Shown one piece after another: positions 39,836-48,690 of a DNA stretch of 64,000 nt. Source of the DNA: Lentisphaeria bacterium UBA4640 (lineage in GTDB: Bacteria; Verrucomicrobiota; Lentisphaeria; Victivallales; UBA1829); NCBI GenBank assembly GCA_002405835.1, contig DHMO01000070.1:29609-93608 (forward strand). Reading direction: 5' to 3'. Positions within the stretch are counted from its first letter, which is position 1. Every line of letters starts with the position of its first letter. Under the pieces are notes generated by a model. That model did not search any database. It worked only from the letters and a program-made list of their open reading frames with translations, and was not told where the DNA came from. Made by a program: the position numbers and the translations under genes.

Positions 39836-42031
39836 ATGGCACAGTACAAAGAGAAACCGACCCGCTGGTGCGAAGCCAAGGCTTTAACATTCTTTATCAA
39901 TTTCATTAAGAATCATAATGGTTCAGTCAACGACAATGATACCTTTCAGCTGGTCGCCGACCTGCTCCCTTCTGAGCGATGGTACGCTCTTATCACCAAA
40001 ACATTTCCTTCAAAAGACCTCCAGAAAATGATAAACGCTCACGGAAGGAACTGTCTGGATTTTAAAGATGATTCGCAGGAAGTTCTCAGAACAATCTGGA
40101 ACTTTGAATTTGCACGACCGAAACTGCGCAATCTTCTTGTTCAAATCTCAACTGAAGCGCTTCAGAAGAATCCTGCAGAACATTATACGCATGAGCTCTT
40201 TCCACGTAAAACAGCAGAACTTCAAAAGACGCTGAAACTCAGCGATCTGGAAATCCAGATCCTGCTGGTTCAGGCCTTTGTTCAAAAAGACCTCCTCTGT
40301 ATTGCCGATGGGCACAACCGCCACACCGATCTGAACGACAAAGTCGTCTTCATTGCAAAATCTGTTGATCGCGATATTGCGGAGGTCCGGGAAGCTCTTA
40401 TGGAAAAGAACCGTCTCTGCCGTTATGCGTGTCTTGATGATGATGACCTGGATTTCAATCCCGAACTTTTTGGTTTTCTCAACGGATTCTCAACCGATCC
40501 GATCGCAAATATTTTCTTCGAACGCAACACAGAAAAGTCTCTCCCCTGGGATTTCTACAGAGCTGTCGTCGAAAAGCACGGAGAACTGCTTGAACGCATC
40601 ATAACCTCCCGCAGCGGGACGAAAGCGGCAAACATCCTGCTCTACGGAGCGCCGGGAACCGGAAAAACGAGTTTCGCAAAAACACTCGCGGAGCGTCTGC
40701 ACCGCACCTGCTATCTCATCAAGCAGAAACCCGGAATCAACAGAGATGCTGAAAGCAAACCGGAATTCCGTTTCGGAGCTCTCGGAGTCTGCACAGATAT
40801 GGCAGATCCGGCACAGAGCTTGATCATCGTCGATGAAGCCGATGAGATGCTCCGCGGCGGAAACGGCGGTAATCTCCTCGCGTCAATCTTCGGAGGGAAC
40901 GTATCCGTCGGCGACAAAGGACGTCTCAACATGGTGCTCGATTCCAGCAAGGTTCCAACCGTCTGGATTACCAACACGCCCGCCGAAGCGCTGGATGAAT
41001 CCAGCCGCCGACGCTTCGATTACTCCATCCGCTTTGAACCGCTCACCGATGCACAGCGCAAGATGATCTGGCACAACAATATCTGCAAGATGAATCTGGA
41101 GCCGCTGGTTCCCGATGAGCTGCAGAGCAAACTGGCCACACTCTATCCGGTCAGCGCGGGCGGCATTACACTCGTCCTGCAGAACCTCTCCAAGATGACT
41201 CCCCGACCGGAAGAGGTTGAAGGGCTCATCGAAAAACTGATGCGTCCGCACTGCGAACTGCTCGGGATTTCCACTCAGAAAAACAAAATGCTTCCGGCGA
41301 AAGACTACTCTCTTTCCGGACTCAACATCAAGGGGAAGATTCCGCTTGAAAACATCGTCGGCGCGGTCCGCAACTATCTGAACGGCAAACAGAACGAGCT
41401 TGACCGTCCGCGCATGAACCTGCTGCTCTCCGGAGCTCCGGGAACGGGAAAGACCGAGTTCGTCAAGTATCTCGGCGCGGTACTGAACACCAAAGTCATC
41501 GTCAAAATGGGAAGCGACCTGCTGGACATGTACGTCGGCGGAACCGAACAGGCGATCAAACAGGCGTTTGCCGAAGCGGAGCAGGAACACGCCATTCTCT
41601 TTCTCGATGAAATCGACGGAATGCTTCAGAACCGCGAGCGCGCAACCCGCAACTGGGAGGTGACGCAGGTCAACGAGCTGCTGCATCAGATGGAGAACTT
41701 CAGCGGCATCATGATCGGTGCGACGAACTTTGCCGTCAATCTGGATCCCGCGGTCATGCGCCGCTTCACCTTCAAGCTGGAGTTCGACTATCTGGACAAT
41801 GCTGGAAAGAAAATTTTCTTTGAACGCATGTTCCACACACAGCTCACTCCGGCGGAGGAGCGCAGACTGGCGGCAATCCGGCACCTCGCCCCCGGCGACT
41901 TCCGTACAGTCCGTCAAAGCATCTTCTACCTCGGGAACGACGTCTCCAACAGCGACCGCCTCGACGCCCTCCTCCGCGAAAGCGAAAGCAAAACCGGAGT
42001 TGTGAACGACAAAAAACATATCGGATTCTGA
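39836..42031 (+). CDS. Protein with two AAA+ ATPase modules
   Basis: 731 residues. The first 240 residues form a helical N-terminal domain I do not recognise. Module 1 has Walker A GAPGTGKTS near 272, Walker B LIIVDEADEM near 329 and DESSRRRFDYSIRF near 384. Module 2 has GAPGTGKTE near 531, ILFLDEIDGM near 586 and DPAVMRRFTFKLEF near 638. Both carry the paired Arg of classical AAA proteins, so a Cdc48-like hexamer is likely, but no protease or known adaptor domain is fused. It is a single-gene unit with GGAG before the ATG. Its job, perhaps protein unfolding or complex disassembly, is open. Confidence 0.85.
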   Translation: MAQYKEKPTRWCEAKALTFFINFIKNHNGSVNDNDTFQLVADLLPSERWYALITKTFPSKDLQKMINAHGRNCLDFKDDSQEVLRTIWNFEFARPKLRNLLVQISTEALQKNPAEHYTHELFPRKTAELQKTLKLSDLEIQILLVQAFVQKDLLCIADGHNRHTDLNDKVVFIAKSVDRDIAEVREALMEKNRLCRYACLDDDDLDFNPELFGFLNGFSTDPIANIFFERNTEKSLPWDFYRAVVEKHGELLERIITSRSGTKAANILLYGAPGTGKTSFAKTLAERLHRTCYLIKQKPGINRDAESKPEFRFGALGVCTDMADPAQSLIIVDEADEMLRGGNGGNLLASIFGGNVSVGDKGRLNMVLDSSKVPTVWITNTPAEALDESSRRRFDYSIRFEPLTDAQRKMIWHNNICKMNLEPLVPDELQSKLATLYPVSAGGITLVLQNLSKMTPRPEEVEGLIEKLMRPHCELLGISTQKNKMLPAKDYSLSGLNIKGKIPLENIVGAVRNYLNGKQNELDRPRMNLLLSGAPGTGKTEFVKYLGAVLNTKVIVKMGSDLLDMYVGGTEQAIKQAFAEAEQEHAILFLDEIDGMLQNRERATRNWEVTQVNELLHQMENFSGIMIGATNFAVNLDPAVMRRFTFKLEFDYLDNAGKKIFFERMFHTQLTPAEERRLAAIRHLAPGDFRTVRQSIFYLGNDVSNSDRLDALLRESESKTGVVNDKKHIGF

Positions 42032-42066
42032 AATCTCAACATAAGAATCTCATCCAATCTGTAATC

Positions 42067-42110
42067 AACAAAGCGGGACGCGGAGCTGTATTTCCGCGTC
42101 CCGTGTCTTT
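42067..42110. terminator. Hairpin between convergent AAA and alpha-galactosidase genes
   Basis: CGGGACGCGGA (42074-42084) with TCCGCGTCCCG (42093-42103), extended by CAAAG/CTTTG. T-runs are weak on both strands; it may act in both directions. Confidence 0.65.
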
Positions 42111-42119
42111 GTTCTTGAA

Positions 42120-43928
42120 TTACGCCTTCATCAGGATGACGCAGGTGTGCTTCGGAAGCTCCACTTTGCCGGAATCGGAAAGAATGGTCCGTCCGGTCCA
42201 GTGGTCCTTCAGAGTCACGCCTTTGCCGAAGATGGAGACAAGGTCAACGTCAAGCGTCTGCGCATCGTCTTCGAAGTTGAAGACTCCGACACAGGGTGCG
42301 CCATCGCTGTTGCGCTTTGCAGCCCAGATCGCCGGAATTTCACGATCGAAGAGATCAACCGGATAAGCGTCAAACGTATCCGTCTGCGCAAGCAGGAGCT
42401 TGGAGAGCTCGGCGCGTTCAGGCGCGAGCGTGCTGAAACGGTCGGAAATCAGAACGAGTCCGCCGACCAGCCAGAGGGCGGAGGTCCAGAGCTGAATCTC
42501 GTTTTCGGTCAGCTCGTTGTTGTCCTTGCGGGCGATATGGACGTCCGGATCGTTGATCCACAGACGCTTATGCATGTAGCGGCGATTGATGATGTTGCGG
42601 CAGACGTTGCGGACCCACGGAGCCTCTACGTTCGCGCGGTCCTTCTCGCGTCCCCAGTACGGCGTGATGTCGGTGCCGATGCGGTTTGCGTTGACGATGC
42701 CGGCGCAGGAACCGAGCGGCGAGGTGCAGCCAAGCATGAATGCATCCTCGCCGATGCCTTCGCGGATCGCTTCATAGCCGCGGCGGAGAGCCTGGGTGCG
42801 CGTCATCTTCGGGTTGTGGTAGACGCCGCCGGTCACGCTGACTTCATACATCATGAAGTCGAGTTTCACGTAGACGCAGCCGGATTTGCGGACGGCGCGG
42901 AAGAGGTCGCGGAGGTGGTTGTAGACTTCCGGGTGAGTAGCATCGAGAATCGCAATCGGAACGTTGTCGCGCCAGGTGGCAGGATAGAGAATTTCGCCGT
43001 TTGCATCGTGAATCATCCATTCCGGATGTTCCTCCAGAATTCTGGAACCTTTTTCAACGGCGAACGGAGCGAACCAGAGTCCCGGTTTGATGCCGGTCGC
43101 AGCAATCTTTTCGAGCACAGGCTGGATGCCGTGCGGGAAATTTTTGGAGGGAGCAAGCCAGTCGCCGAGATACGGCTGATAACCGTCGTCGATCTGGAAA
43201 TATTCCATCGGGAAATCTTTTTTGTGCTCGACGCAGTAGTTCAGATTCTCCAGAATATCGGCTTCGGTAACTTTGTAGAAATAGTAATACCAGCTGCACC
43301 AGCCGGTCGGGACATGGTCCCAGCTCCTGGCGTTCATCTGTTTCGCCCAGTCGGAAGCGAACTCCTCAAGCAGCTTCCAGGCGTTCGCGCCATGACGGAT
43401 CACAAGAATTTCCGAACGGATGGATTCACCCGGTTCGAAAAGAATGTTGTCTCCGTAGCAATAGGCGGAAAACTCTTTGACTCCCGCATCATCGAGCTCA
43501 ACCGCCATGCGGGTGAACTGATCGGCGGAAGAAATGAATCCGGCAAGCATGTTGTTTCCGGTGGCTTTGTCATTGAGCATCGCCACATATTCGCCGGAGA
43601 AGCGGTTCGGGGTAACGCCGTCGTACGCAGGAGCGTCGCAGACGCAGAAACGCTTATAGCCGTCGCTGACGTGGTAATCCGCCTCGCCGAATCTGCGGGA
43701 ACCGACGGGGGCGGGCATGGTCCAGCCTTCGCGGAAAATGCGGATGTCTTTCCCCTTCGCGGGGAATTCGAATCCGGTGAAACGGAAACCGCCGAAGCGG
43801 ACCGGCTTTCCGGAGTTGTTCGTAACAACCGCCTGAATGCGGCCGCCGTCCTGAAGTTCGACTGTGAATCCGGCGGAATTGTTCCGGGGAAGCCACTGTC
43901 CGTCAATCTGAATTTCGACTTGGATCAT
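42120..43928 (-). CDS. Alpha-galactosidase-like glycoside hydrolase (GH36 type)
   Basis: 602 residues. An N-terminal beta domain leads into a TIM barrel with TGWCSWYYYF near 215, YFQIDDGYQPYLGDW near 245, and YVKLDFMMYEV near 352 with the likely nucleophile Asp. The acid/base is probably in RLWINDPDVHI near 455. This matches the GH36 (and related GH27) alpha-galactosidase plan. No signal peptide, so oligosaccharides are likely cut in the cytoplasm. I chose ATG 43928 with AAGGAAAC upstream over one 33 nt earlier that would overlap the SGNH gene. It is last in the operon pseudokinase, thyX, SGNH, this gene. Confidence 0.87.
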   Translation of the reverse strand: MIQVEIQIDGQWLPRNNSAGFTVELQDGGRIQAVVTNNSGKPVRFGGFRFTGFEFPAKGKDIRIFREGWTMPAPVGSRRFGEADYHVSDGYKRFCVCDAPAYDGVTPNRFSGEYVAMLNDKATGNNMLAGFISSADQFTRMAVELDDAGVKEFSAYCYGDNILFEPGESIRSEILVIRHGANAWKLLEEFASDWAKQMNARSWDHVPTGWCSWYYYFYKVTEADILENLNYCVEHKKDFPMEYFQIDDGYQPYLGDWLAPSKNFPHGIQPVLEKIAATGIKPGLWFAPFAVEKGSRILEEHPEWMIHDANGEILYPATWRDNVPIAILDATHPEVYNHLRDLFRAVRKSGCVYVKLDFMMYEVSVTGGVYHNPKMTRTQALRRGYEAIREGIGEDAFMLGCTSPLGSCAGIVNANRIGTDITPYWGREKDRANVEAPWVRNVCRNIINRRYMHKRLWINDPDVHIARKDNNELTENEIQLWTSALWLVGGLVLISDRFSTLAPERAELSKLLLAQTDTFDAYPVDLFDREIPAIWAAKRNSDGAPCVGVFNFEDDAQTLDVDLVSIFGKGVTLKDHWTGRTILSDSGKVELPKHTCVILMKA

Positions 43929-43938
43929 ATCTGTTTCC

Positions 43939-45024
43939 TTATTTGGAGGTGGAATTTTCAATAAGTCTGCGCAGAACCGGTTCGATCACAGTTGCCATGC
44001 GGTAAAAACCGAGGTCGTTCGGATGACAGAGATCAACCGTGCAATCCCAGCGGCGGTCACCAGCAAACAGCGTCTCGCCGTCGATGAAAGCGACGTTGCA
44101 GTCTCCCGCGCGCACGGCGTTTTCATATGTCTGCCGAATGATGGCGCGGCGCTCGATATCGTCATGGTTCACCCGCGGATAAAAGTTGCAGCGGGAAAGC
44201 ATGAGGATCGGGAGCTCCGGATGCGCATCGCGGATAATCCGGAAAAACGGCTCGTGCGTCTTGCGCAGATGCTCCGCGGTCGGGGCGTTGTGGTCGTAAT
44301 CGAAAACGAACGCCGTCAGGTCAAGCGACGCAATCGCGCGTGCGACGGCCGGTTCGCCGCGTCCGCAACCCGCGAATCCGAGGTTGATCTGCGGTGCATC
44401 GAACGCCCTGCAGAGCGCGGCCGGATAGCAGTTGCCTGGACGCGATGCGCACGCGCCGTGTGTGATGGAGGAACCGTAGAAGAGGATCGGCTTTTTAATC
44501 CGGTGCGGGGTCGGCGGAAGCAGCTGCGAACCCGGAAGGACTCCGATTTCAATGTGCTCCGCCGCGCCGATCAGAGGCATATTGACCTGAAACAAGCTCA
44601 GCTCGCCATCCAGATCCCGCGCAACGGTTGTTTCCAGATGACAGTTCAGCAGTTCCGGAGCACGGGAGATTCCGACGAAATGCGGGTCAACGCCGTCAAG
44701 ACGGTAACAGTCGAATCCGTTCTGCGCGATCTTCGGCATGTGCGGAAGGTCATGCGAAAAAATCAGATCCGCTCGAATCGCAATGACTTTGGAATCCGTG
44801 CGGAAACGGATTGCTCCGCCCGTGGTGTTGTTCGCAAGCTCCAGCGCCCCCTCGTTGACGTCCGCCGGGGTCATATCGGCAGGCAGACGGAAATACTCCT
44901 TCTGCGGATGCTTCCAAGGGAAGCCTTCCACGACGAACGGCGCACGGTTCACGGAGTAAAATTCAAATTTCATGCCGTCGATTTCAACCGGCTTGAAATT
45001 TTTGTCGATCTCCTCCAGTTTCAC
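43939..45024 (-). CDS. SGNH-type carbohydrate esterase
   Basis: 361 residues. An N-terminal jelly-roll-like domain (about 15-165) precedes an SGNH hydrolase domain with the nucleophile in LFYGSSITHGAC near 177-188, a Gly block at NLGFAGCGRGEP near 208, and the Asp-His pair in DLCHPNDLGFY near 331. This two-domain order is seen in GDSL esterases that deacetylate plant glycans. The start is GTG with GGGGAG upstream. It lies 15 nt after thyX and 10 nt before the alpha-galactosidase gene, with which it may work on decorated oligosaccharides. Confidence 0.87.
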   Translation of the reverse strand: MKLEEIDKNFKPVEIDGMKFEFYSVNRAPFVVEGFPWKHPQKEYFRLPADMTPADVNEGALELANNTTGGAIRFRTDSKVIAIRADLIFSHDLPHMPKIAQNGFDCYRLDGVDPHFVGISRAPELLNCHLETTVARDLDGELSLFQVNMPLIGAAEHIEIGVLPGSQLLPPTPHRIKKPILFYGSSITHGACASRPGNCYPAALCRAFDAPQINLGFAGCGRGEPAVARAIASLDLTAFVFDYDHNAPTAEHLRKTHEPFFRIIRDAHPELPILMLSRCNFYPRVNHDDIERRAIIRQTYENAVRAGDCNVAFIDGETLFAGDRRWDCTVDLCHPNDLGFYRMATVIEPVLRRLIENSTSK

Positions 45025-45039
45025 GGTCAGTCTCCCCGG

Positions 45040-45744
45040 TTAAACGTTCCAGTCTTCGCCTTTGGACTCAAAATAAGCCGCGACATGCGGAACGATCGGT
45101 TTGATGAGTTTCTTGATCGCGCGGGCGTATTCGCGGATTTCCCACTGGGCGTGTTCGCTGTCGCGCAGTTCCAGGAAGTGCAGGAGATTCGCGAGATCCA
45201 CCGTTCCCCAGAACGTCACCATCATGTTCTGCGGAAGAACGCCGCGCGCCTGTTCGCGGCAGACGCCGGAGGCAAGCAGTTTTTCGTAGAGAGCAAGAGA
45301 GGACTGGTTGTGGTCGGAAATGAGCTTGCGCAGCGCGGCGTCGTCGAACGACTCATCCGCAAACGACGCCTGCCGGTTGCTCTCCGCCTGACGGCGCAGT
45401 TTCGGCGGAGTGTAGAACTCCATGTCGATTTCCGTGTAACGGCGGGAAATTTCGTTGTACGACCAGGTGCGGTGACGGTGCCACTGTCCGCGCACAAACA
45501 GCGGGCAGTGAATGCTGAATGTGAAAACCACGTGTTCCAGCGGGCTGGTGTGCTTGTTTTCAATCAGATAGTTGAGAAGACCGACATCGCGGTCATCCAT
45601 TGCATCTTTGAGTTTGCCGAAGGAGACGCGGGCGGCGTTGACAATGGTCGCCTCGGTGCCGAGGTGATCGATCAGACCAACCCATCCCTGTCCATCGAGA
45701 ACTTTGACGTGATTGTCAGGCGGAACATTGAGCTGTTTCATCAT
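45040..45744 (-). CDS. thyX: Flavin-dependent thymidylate synthase ThyX
   Basis: FAD-dependent enzyme that methylates dUMP to dTMP using methylene-tetrahydrofolate, 234 residues. The family motif RHRTWSYNEISRR near 88-100 (RHR-x7-8-S/R pattern) is intact, and SPLEHVVFTF near 68 and the C-terminal FLELRDSEHAQWEIREYA near 185 fit the family. A second in-frame ATG follows the first directly. AAGGAT precedes it. It is sandwiched between an FHA-pseudokinase and carbohydrate genes, an odd context for a nucleotide enzyme. Confidence 0.96.
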   Translation of the reverse strand: MMKQLNVPPDNHVKVLDGQGWVGLIDHLGTEATIVNAARVSFGKLKDAMDDRDVGLLNYLIENKHTSPLEHVVFTFSIHCPLFVRGQWHRHRTWSYNEISRRYTEIDMEFYTPPKLRRQAESNRQASFADESFDDAALRKLISDHNQSSLALYEKLLASGVCREQARGVLPQNMMVTFWGTVDLANLLHFLELRDSEHAQWEIREYARAIKKLIKPIVPHVAAYFESKGEDWNV

Positions 45745-45765
45745 GATTGCAGATCCTTGTTGTAT

Positions 45766-46971
45766 TTACAGAACTTTTGATTTAAGCTGAAGGGTTGATT
45801 TCATATTCGTGCCCGCCGCGGCGCGGACGGAGCCTTTCGCCGATGTGCGGACGAGACGCGACGACGCGGCGTAGTCAAGCGCTTTGAGCAGAGAATCCCA
45901 GTCGGGAAAGCGTCCCGCAGGATCTTTCGCGGAAAGACGCAGCAGCAGCTGAATCGTCCCCGCCGAAACGGAGATATTCGGGTTGCGCTCCGCCGGAAGC
46001 GGAAACGGGGAAAGCAGATGTTTCCGGAACAGTTCCCGTTCGTCAAACGAATGGAACGGCAGAACACCGGTCAGCATCTGGAAAAGCATCACGCCGAGCG
46101 CATACATATCCGACTGTATCGACATCTCGTCACCGGAAACCGCTTCGGGGCTGATGTACCACGGCGAAACGCACGGATGCCCGCCGGCCAGCACAACCGA
46201 CTTCCAGTAGAACATGCCGAATTCCGCAAGCCGCATCCGGTCCTCCGCATCGTACAGAACATTGGAGGGCATGAGCGAACCGTGAAACGTTCCGGTCGTC
46301 CGGAAGGCGTCGCGCAGAATTTCCGCAATGTCATAGACAACTTTCAGCGCATCAAGCTGCGGCATCGGAGCTTTGCTGGAAATGCGGAACGCAAGATTCG
46401 GATGCTCGTAGTAATCCGTTACATAGTAACAGTTCGTATTGATGAAACCGAAACTGTGATAAGGTGCGAGCGAATCCGGAAGAGAACACGCGAGCAGAGC
46501 ATCCGTTTCCCGCTTGAAAAGAGCGCGGTCCTCCTCCGTCGTGTTTTTGTTGTAGACTTTGAGCCCGAACGGTTTGGAATTGAAATCCGAAAGCCGGTAG
46601 AGCCTTCCGTGCTCCGTCTTCCCGGTCTGGCTGACAACGGTATATTTGCCGATCTTCTGTCCGGCGGAAAGCGCAAGCACGCCGGGGAACGGCTTTGCGC
46701 CGAGCCCGTCCACGGAATCAAGAAAGCGGATCGTGAGGTCATGAAGGGAGATGCGGTCGCCGTTCGCCAGCGGCGTTCTCGCCCCCGGCGCAGCGGATGT
46801 GAGATCCTCGAAAAACCAGTTTCCGTCGCTGTCGGCGATCCGGAAATGCGGACAGTTTCCCGGCGGCAGAACGATGTTGCAGTCGGGCGTGCATCCGAGC
46901 GTCAGCAGAAATCCCCGTGTCAGACGGATGTAATTCAGTGTTCCGTTTTCATCAAACAAAAGATAAGGCAT
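45766..46971 (-). CDS. FHA-like domain fused to a protein pseudokinase
   Basis: 401 residues. Residues 1-95 resemble an FHA domain (LTLGCTPDCNIVLP, then FEDLTSAAPGARTPLANGDRISL), a phosphothreonine reader. From about 108 a kinase fold follows: a degenerate glycine loop (SQTGKTEHGRLY), the Lys in GLKVYN near 136, but HGSLMPSNVL near 226 in place of HRDxKPxN and AEFG near 245 in place of DFG. Loss of the catalytic Asp and of the metal-binding Asp makes catalysis unlikely, while SPWYISPEA and the C-lobe (SDMYALGVMLFQMLTGVLPF) are well kept. It heads the thyX operon behind a good promoter. A scaffold or regulator role is inferred. Confidence 0.85.
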   Translation of the reverse strand: MPYLLFDENGTLNYIRLTRGFLLTLGCTPDCNIVLPPGNCPHFRIADSDGNWFFEDLTSAAPGARTPLANGDRISLHDLTIRFLDSVDGLGAKPFPGVLALSAGQKIGKYTVVSQTGKTEHGRLYRLSDFNSKPFGLKVYNKNTTEEDRALFKRETDALLACSLPDSLAPYHSFGFINTNCYYVTDYYEHPNLAFRISSKAPMPQLDALKVVYDIAEILRDAFRTTGTFHGSLMPSNVLYDAEDRMRLAEFGMFYWKSVVLAGGHPCVSPWYISPEAVSGDEMSIQSDMYALGVMLFQMLTGVLPFHSFDERELFRKHLLSPFPLPAERNPNISVSAGTIQLLLRLSAKDPAGRFPDWDSLLKALDYAASSRLVRTSAKGSVRAAAGTNMKSTLQLKSKVL

Positions 46972-46994
46972 AAAGACTCCCTCTATTCAAGAGC

Positions 46995-47022
46995 AATATA
47001 CCGCGAAAAAGCCAAATTGCAA
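46995..47022 (-). promoter_or_regulatory. Promoter of the pseudokinase-thyX operon
   Basis: Minus strand TTGCAA (47022-47017), 16 nt, TATATT (47000-46995), leader of about 17 nt with GAGGGAG. It has the same hexamers as the sigma factor-kinase promoter at 24318. Confidence 0.75.
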
Positions 47023-47184
47023 AGCGGGAAAACAACTTTCTTTTTCATGAAAACGTTTTTCCGGCACATCTTTTCAATTTAATGAAAATCAAACACAGCC
47101 CGCATAATCGCTGAAGAATCGGGGGTTAAATTATTGACAAAGCAACGGGAAACACCGTTTGCCAACCTTAACCAAGGAGTTCGT

Positions 47185-48669
47185 ATGAACAAAGCATTCA
47201 GAATGACCGGCCTTGCGGCAATCTGCGCCGGAGGTTTCACCGCCGCCGTCGCCGCGGAACCGGTCTCCCCCGCAAACAGTGTCAACAAGGAAAAAACCAG
47301 AAAAATCCGCTTCATCGAAGACGACGCGCAGGAGTACATGATCTCCAAAGTCTACACGCTCAAACACATCAAGGCAAACGACATCGTGCCGTTCGTCCTC
47401 GGAGCAGTCAAACGCTACTCCAACAACTCAAAGGTCGACCGCATCAACTACTCCGCCGGAAAACAGCAGTGGATCGTCGTCACCACACCCGCACCGATGA
47501 TGCGCTATGTGGATGACATGATCGCCAAGATGGACCGCCCGAGCGGAACCAAAGACGCCGACGGCTCCATTGTCAAGGGAACCGGAGTCACCCGCTATGT
47601 CTACAATCCCCAGTGGCGCTCCTCCGCCGACATGGTCAAGCTGATGGTCAAAGCCGGCATCTCCGGCGACGCAGATGAAACCTATGCCGCTCAGGACGGA
47701 ACCTACAAGGATCCGAAATCCTCCACAGGAAAGTTTGATTCGCGAATTGTCTACGACGCGACCTCCAACCTCATCTACTGGAAGGATTCCGCAAACAAGA
47801 GCAAAGACCTCCTCAAATATCTCAAATGGCTCGACCGCCCCGTCCCGCAGGTCCTCGTCACCTTCAAACTCTATGAAGTCCGCGACAGCGACCTGACCGA
47901 CATCGGCATCGACTACGCCGCATGGAAGAACGGCCCCGGTCTCCAGCTTGCAGGATTCGGCGCCGACCTCTTCTCCGGACGCTGGAACGAAACCGTCCAG
48001 GTCGCCCAGCTCGCAAACAAGCTCATGCCGTTCATCTCCGACAGCATGTCCTGGGGATACGGCTCCATGTTCTTCGCTCCCGCGTTCGACATGAGCTTCA
48101 TCCGCATCCTTCAGCAGAACGGCAAAGCGCGCCAGCTCTCCACGGTCACCCTCGCGCTTCGCAACGGCAAGGCGGCTTCCACCACTTTCACGCCCGATTA
48201 TCAGAACATTCTGAAAAAAGACAACGACAAGACCTACGTGGAAGCCTCGCAGACCGCTTCGCTGAAACTCACCGTTTCCGCCCCCACAATCTGCTATGAC
48301 GGCAAATCCGCAGATGGAGTCTTCGACTTCAGCTATGCGCTCTCCAGCGCCTCGGTTGTCGAACGCAACAACTACGGCAGCGAACTTTCGGAATCAACCG
48401 CAATCAACGGTTTCGGAACGATACGCATGAAACAGGAATCCTTCCTGACCGGCTGGACACGCCAGATGGATGTGGAACAGACGATCGGCGTCCCCTTCCT
48501 CTGCGAAATCCCGGTCCTCAAGTACATCTTCGGAACCACCACCCGGAACGTCGAGAAGACACACTTCTTCCTGACCGCCGAATCTGAATTTGTCACCCCC
48601 GACACCGACATTTCCAGAATCTCCGGAAAACTCACTGAAATCACCGAACTCGTCCAGAACGAAAAATAA
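47185..48669 (+). CDS. Secretin-like (type II/III secretion) protein 1
   Basis: 494 residues, signal peptide to about residue 23 (AVAAEP). N-terminal repeats of short beta-alpha-beta modules (MISKVYTLKHIKANDIVPFVL; TRYVYNPQWRSSADMVKLM) resemble secretin N-domains. A C-terminal secretin-type core ends in GVPFLCEIPVLKYIFG near 434-449, close to the secretin signature V-P-F/L-x6-IP-x-L-G-x-L-F. I chose ATG 47185 with AAGGAG; the longer frame lacks a signal peptide start. It pairs with the next gene. No pilin, ATPase or inner-membrane partner lies nearby, so substrate and system are unknown. Confidence 0.82.
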   Translation: MNKAFRMTGLAAICAGGFTAAVAAEPVSPANSVNKEKTRKIRFIEDDAQEYMISKVYTLKHIKANDIVPFVLGAVKRYSNNSKVDRINYSAGKQQWIVVTTPAPMMRYVDDMIAKMDRPSGTKDADGSIVKGTGVTRYVYNPQWRSSADMVKLMVKAGISGDADETYAAQDGTYKDPKSSTGKFDSRIVYDATSNLIYWKDSANKSKDLLKYLKWLDRPVPQVLVTFKLYEVRDSDLTDIGIDYAAWKNGPGLQLAGFGADLFSGRWNETVQVAQLANKLMPFISDSMSWGYGSMFFAPAFDMSFIRILQQNGKARQLSTVTLALRNGKAASTTFTPDYQNILKKDNDKTYVEASQTASLKLTVSAPTICYDGKSADGVFDFSYALSSASVVERNNYGSELSESTAINGFGTIRMKQESFLTGWTRQMDVEQTIGVPFLCEIPVLKYIFGTTTRNVEKTHFFLTAESEFVTPDTDISRISGKLTEITELVQNEK

Positions 48670-48690
48670 AACACGGAAAGGACTGATTTT

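Noticed and set aside
47132..47137. TTGACA upstream of the first secretin-like gene as a promoter
   Set aside because: No acceptable -10 lies 15-19 nt downstream (GTTTGC at 17 nt).
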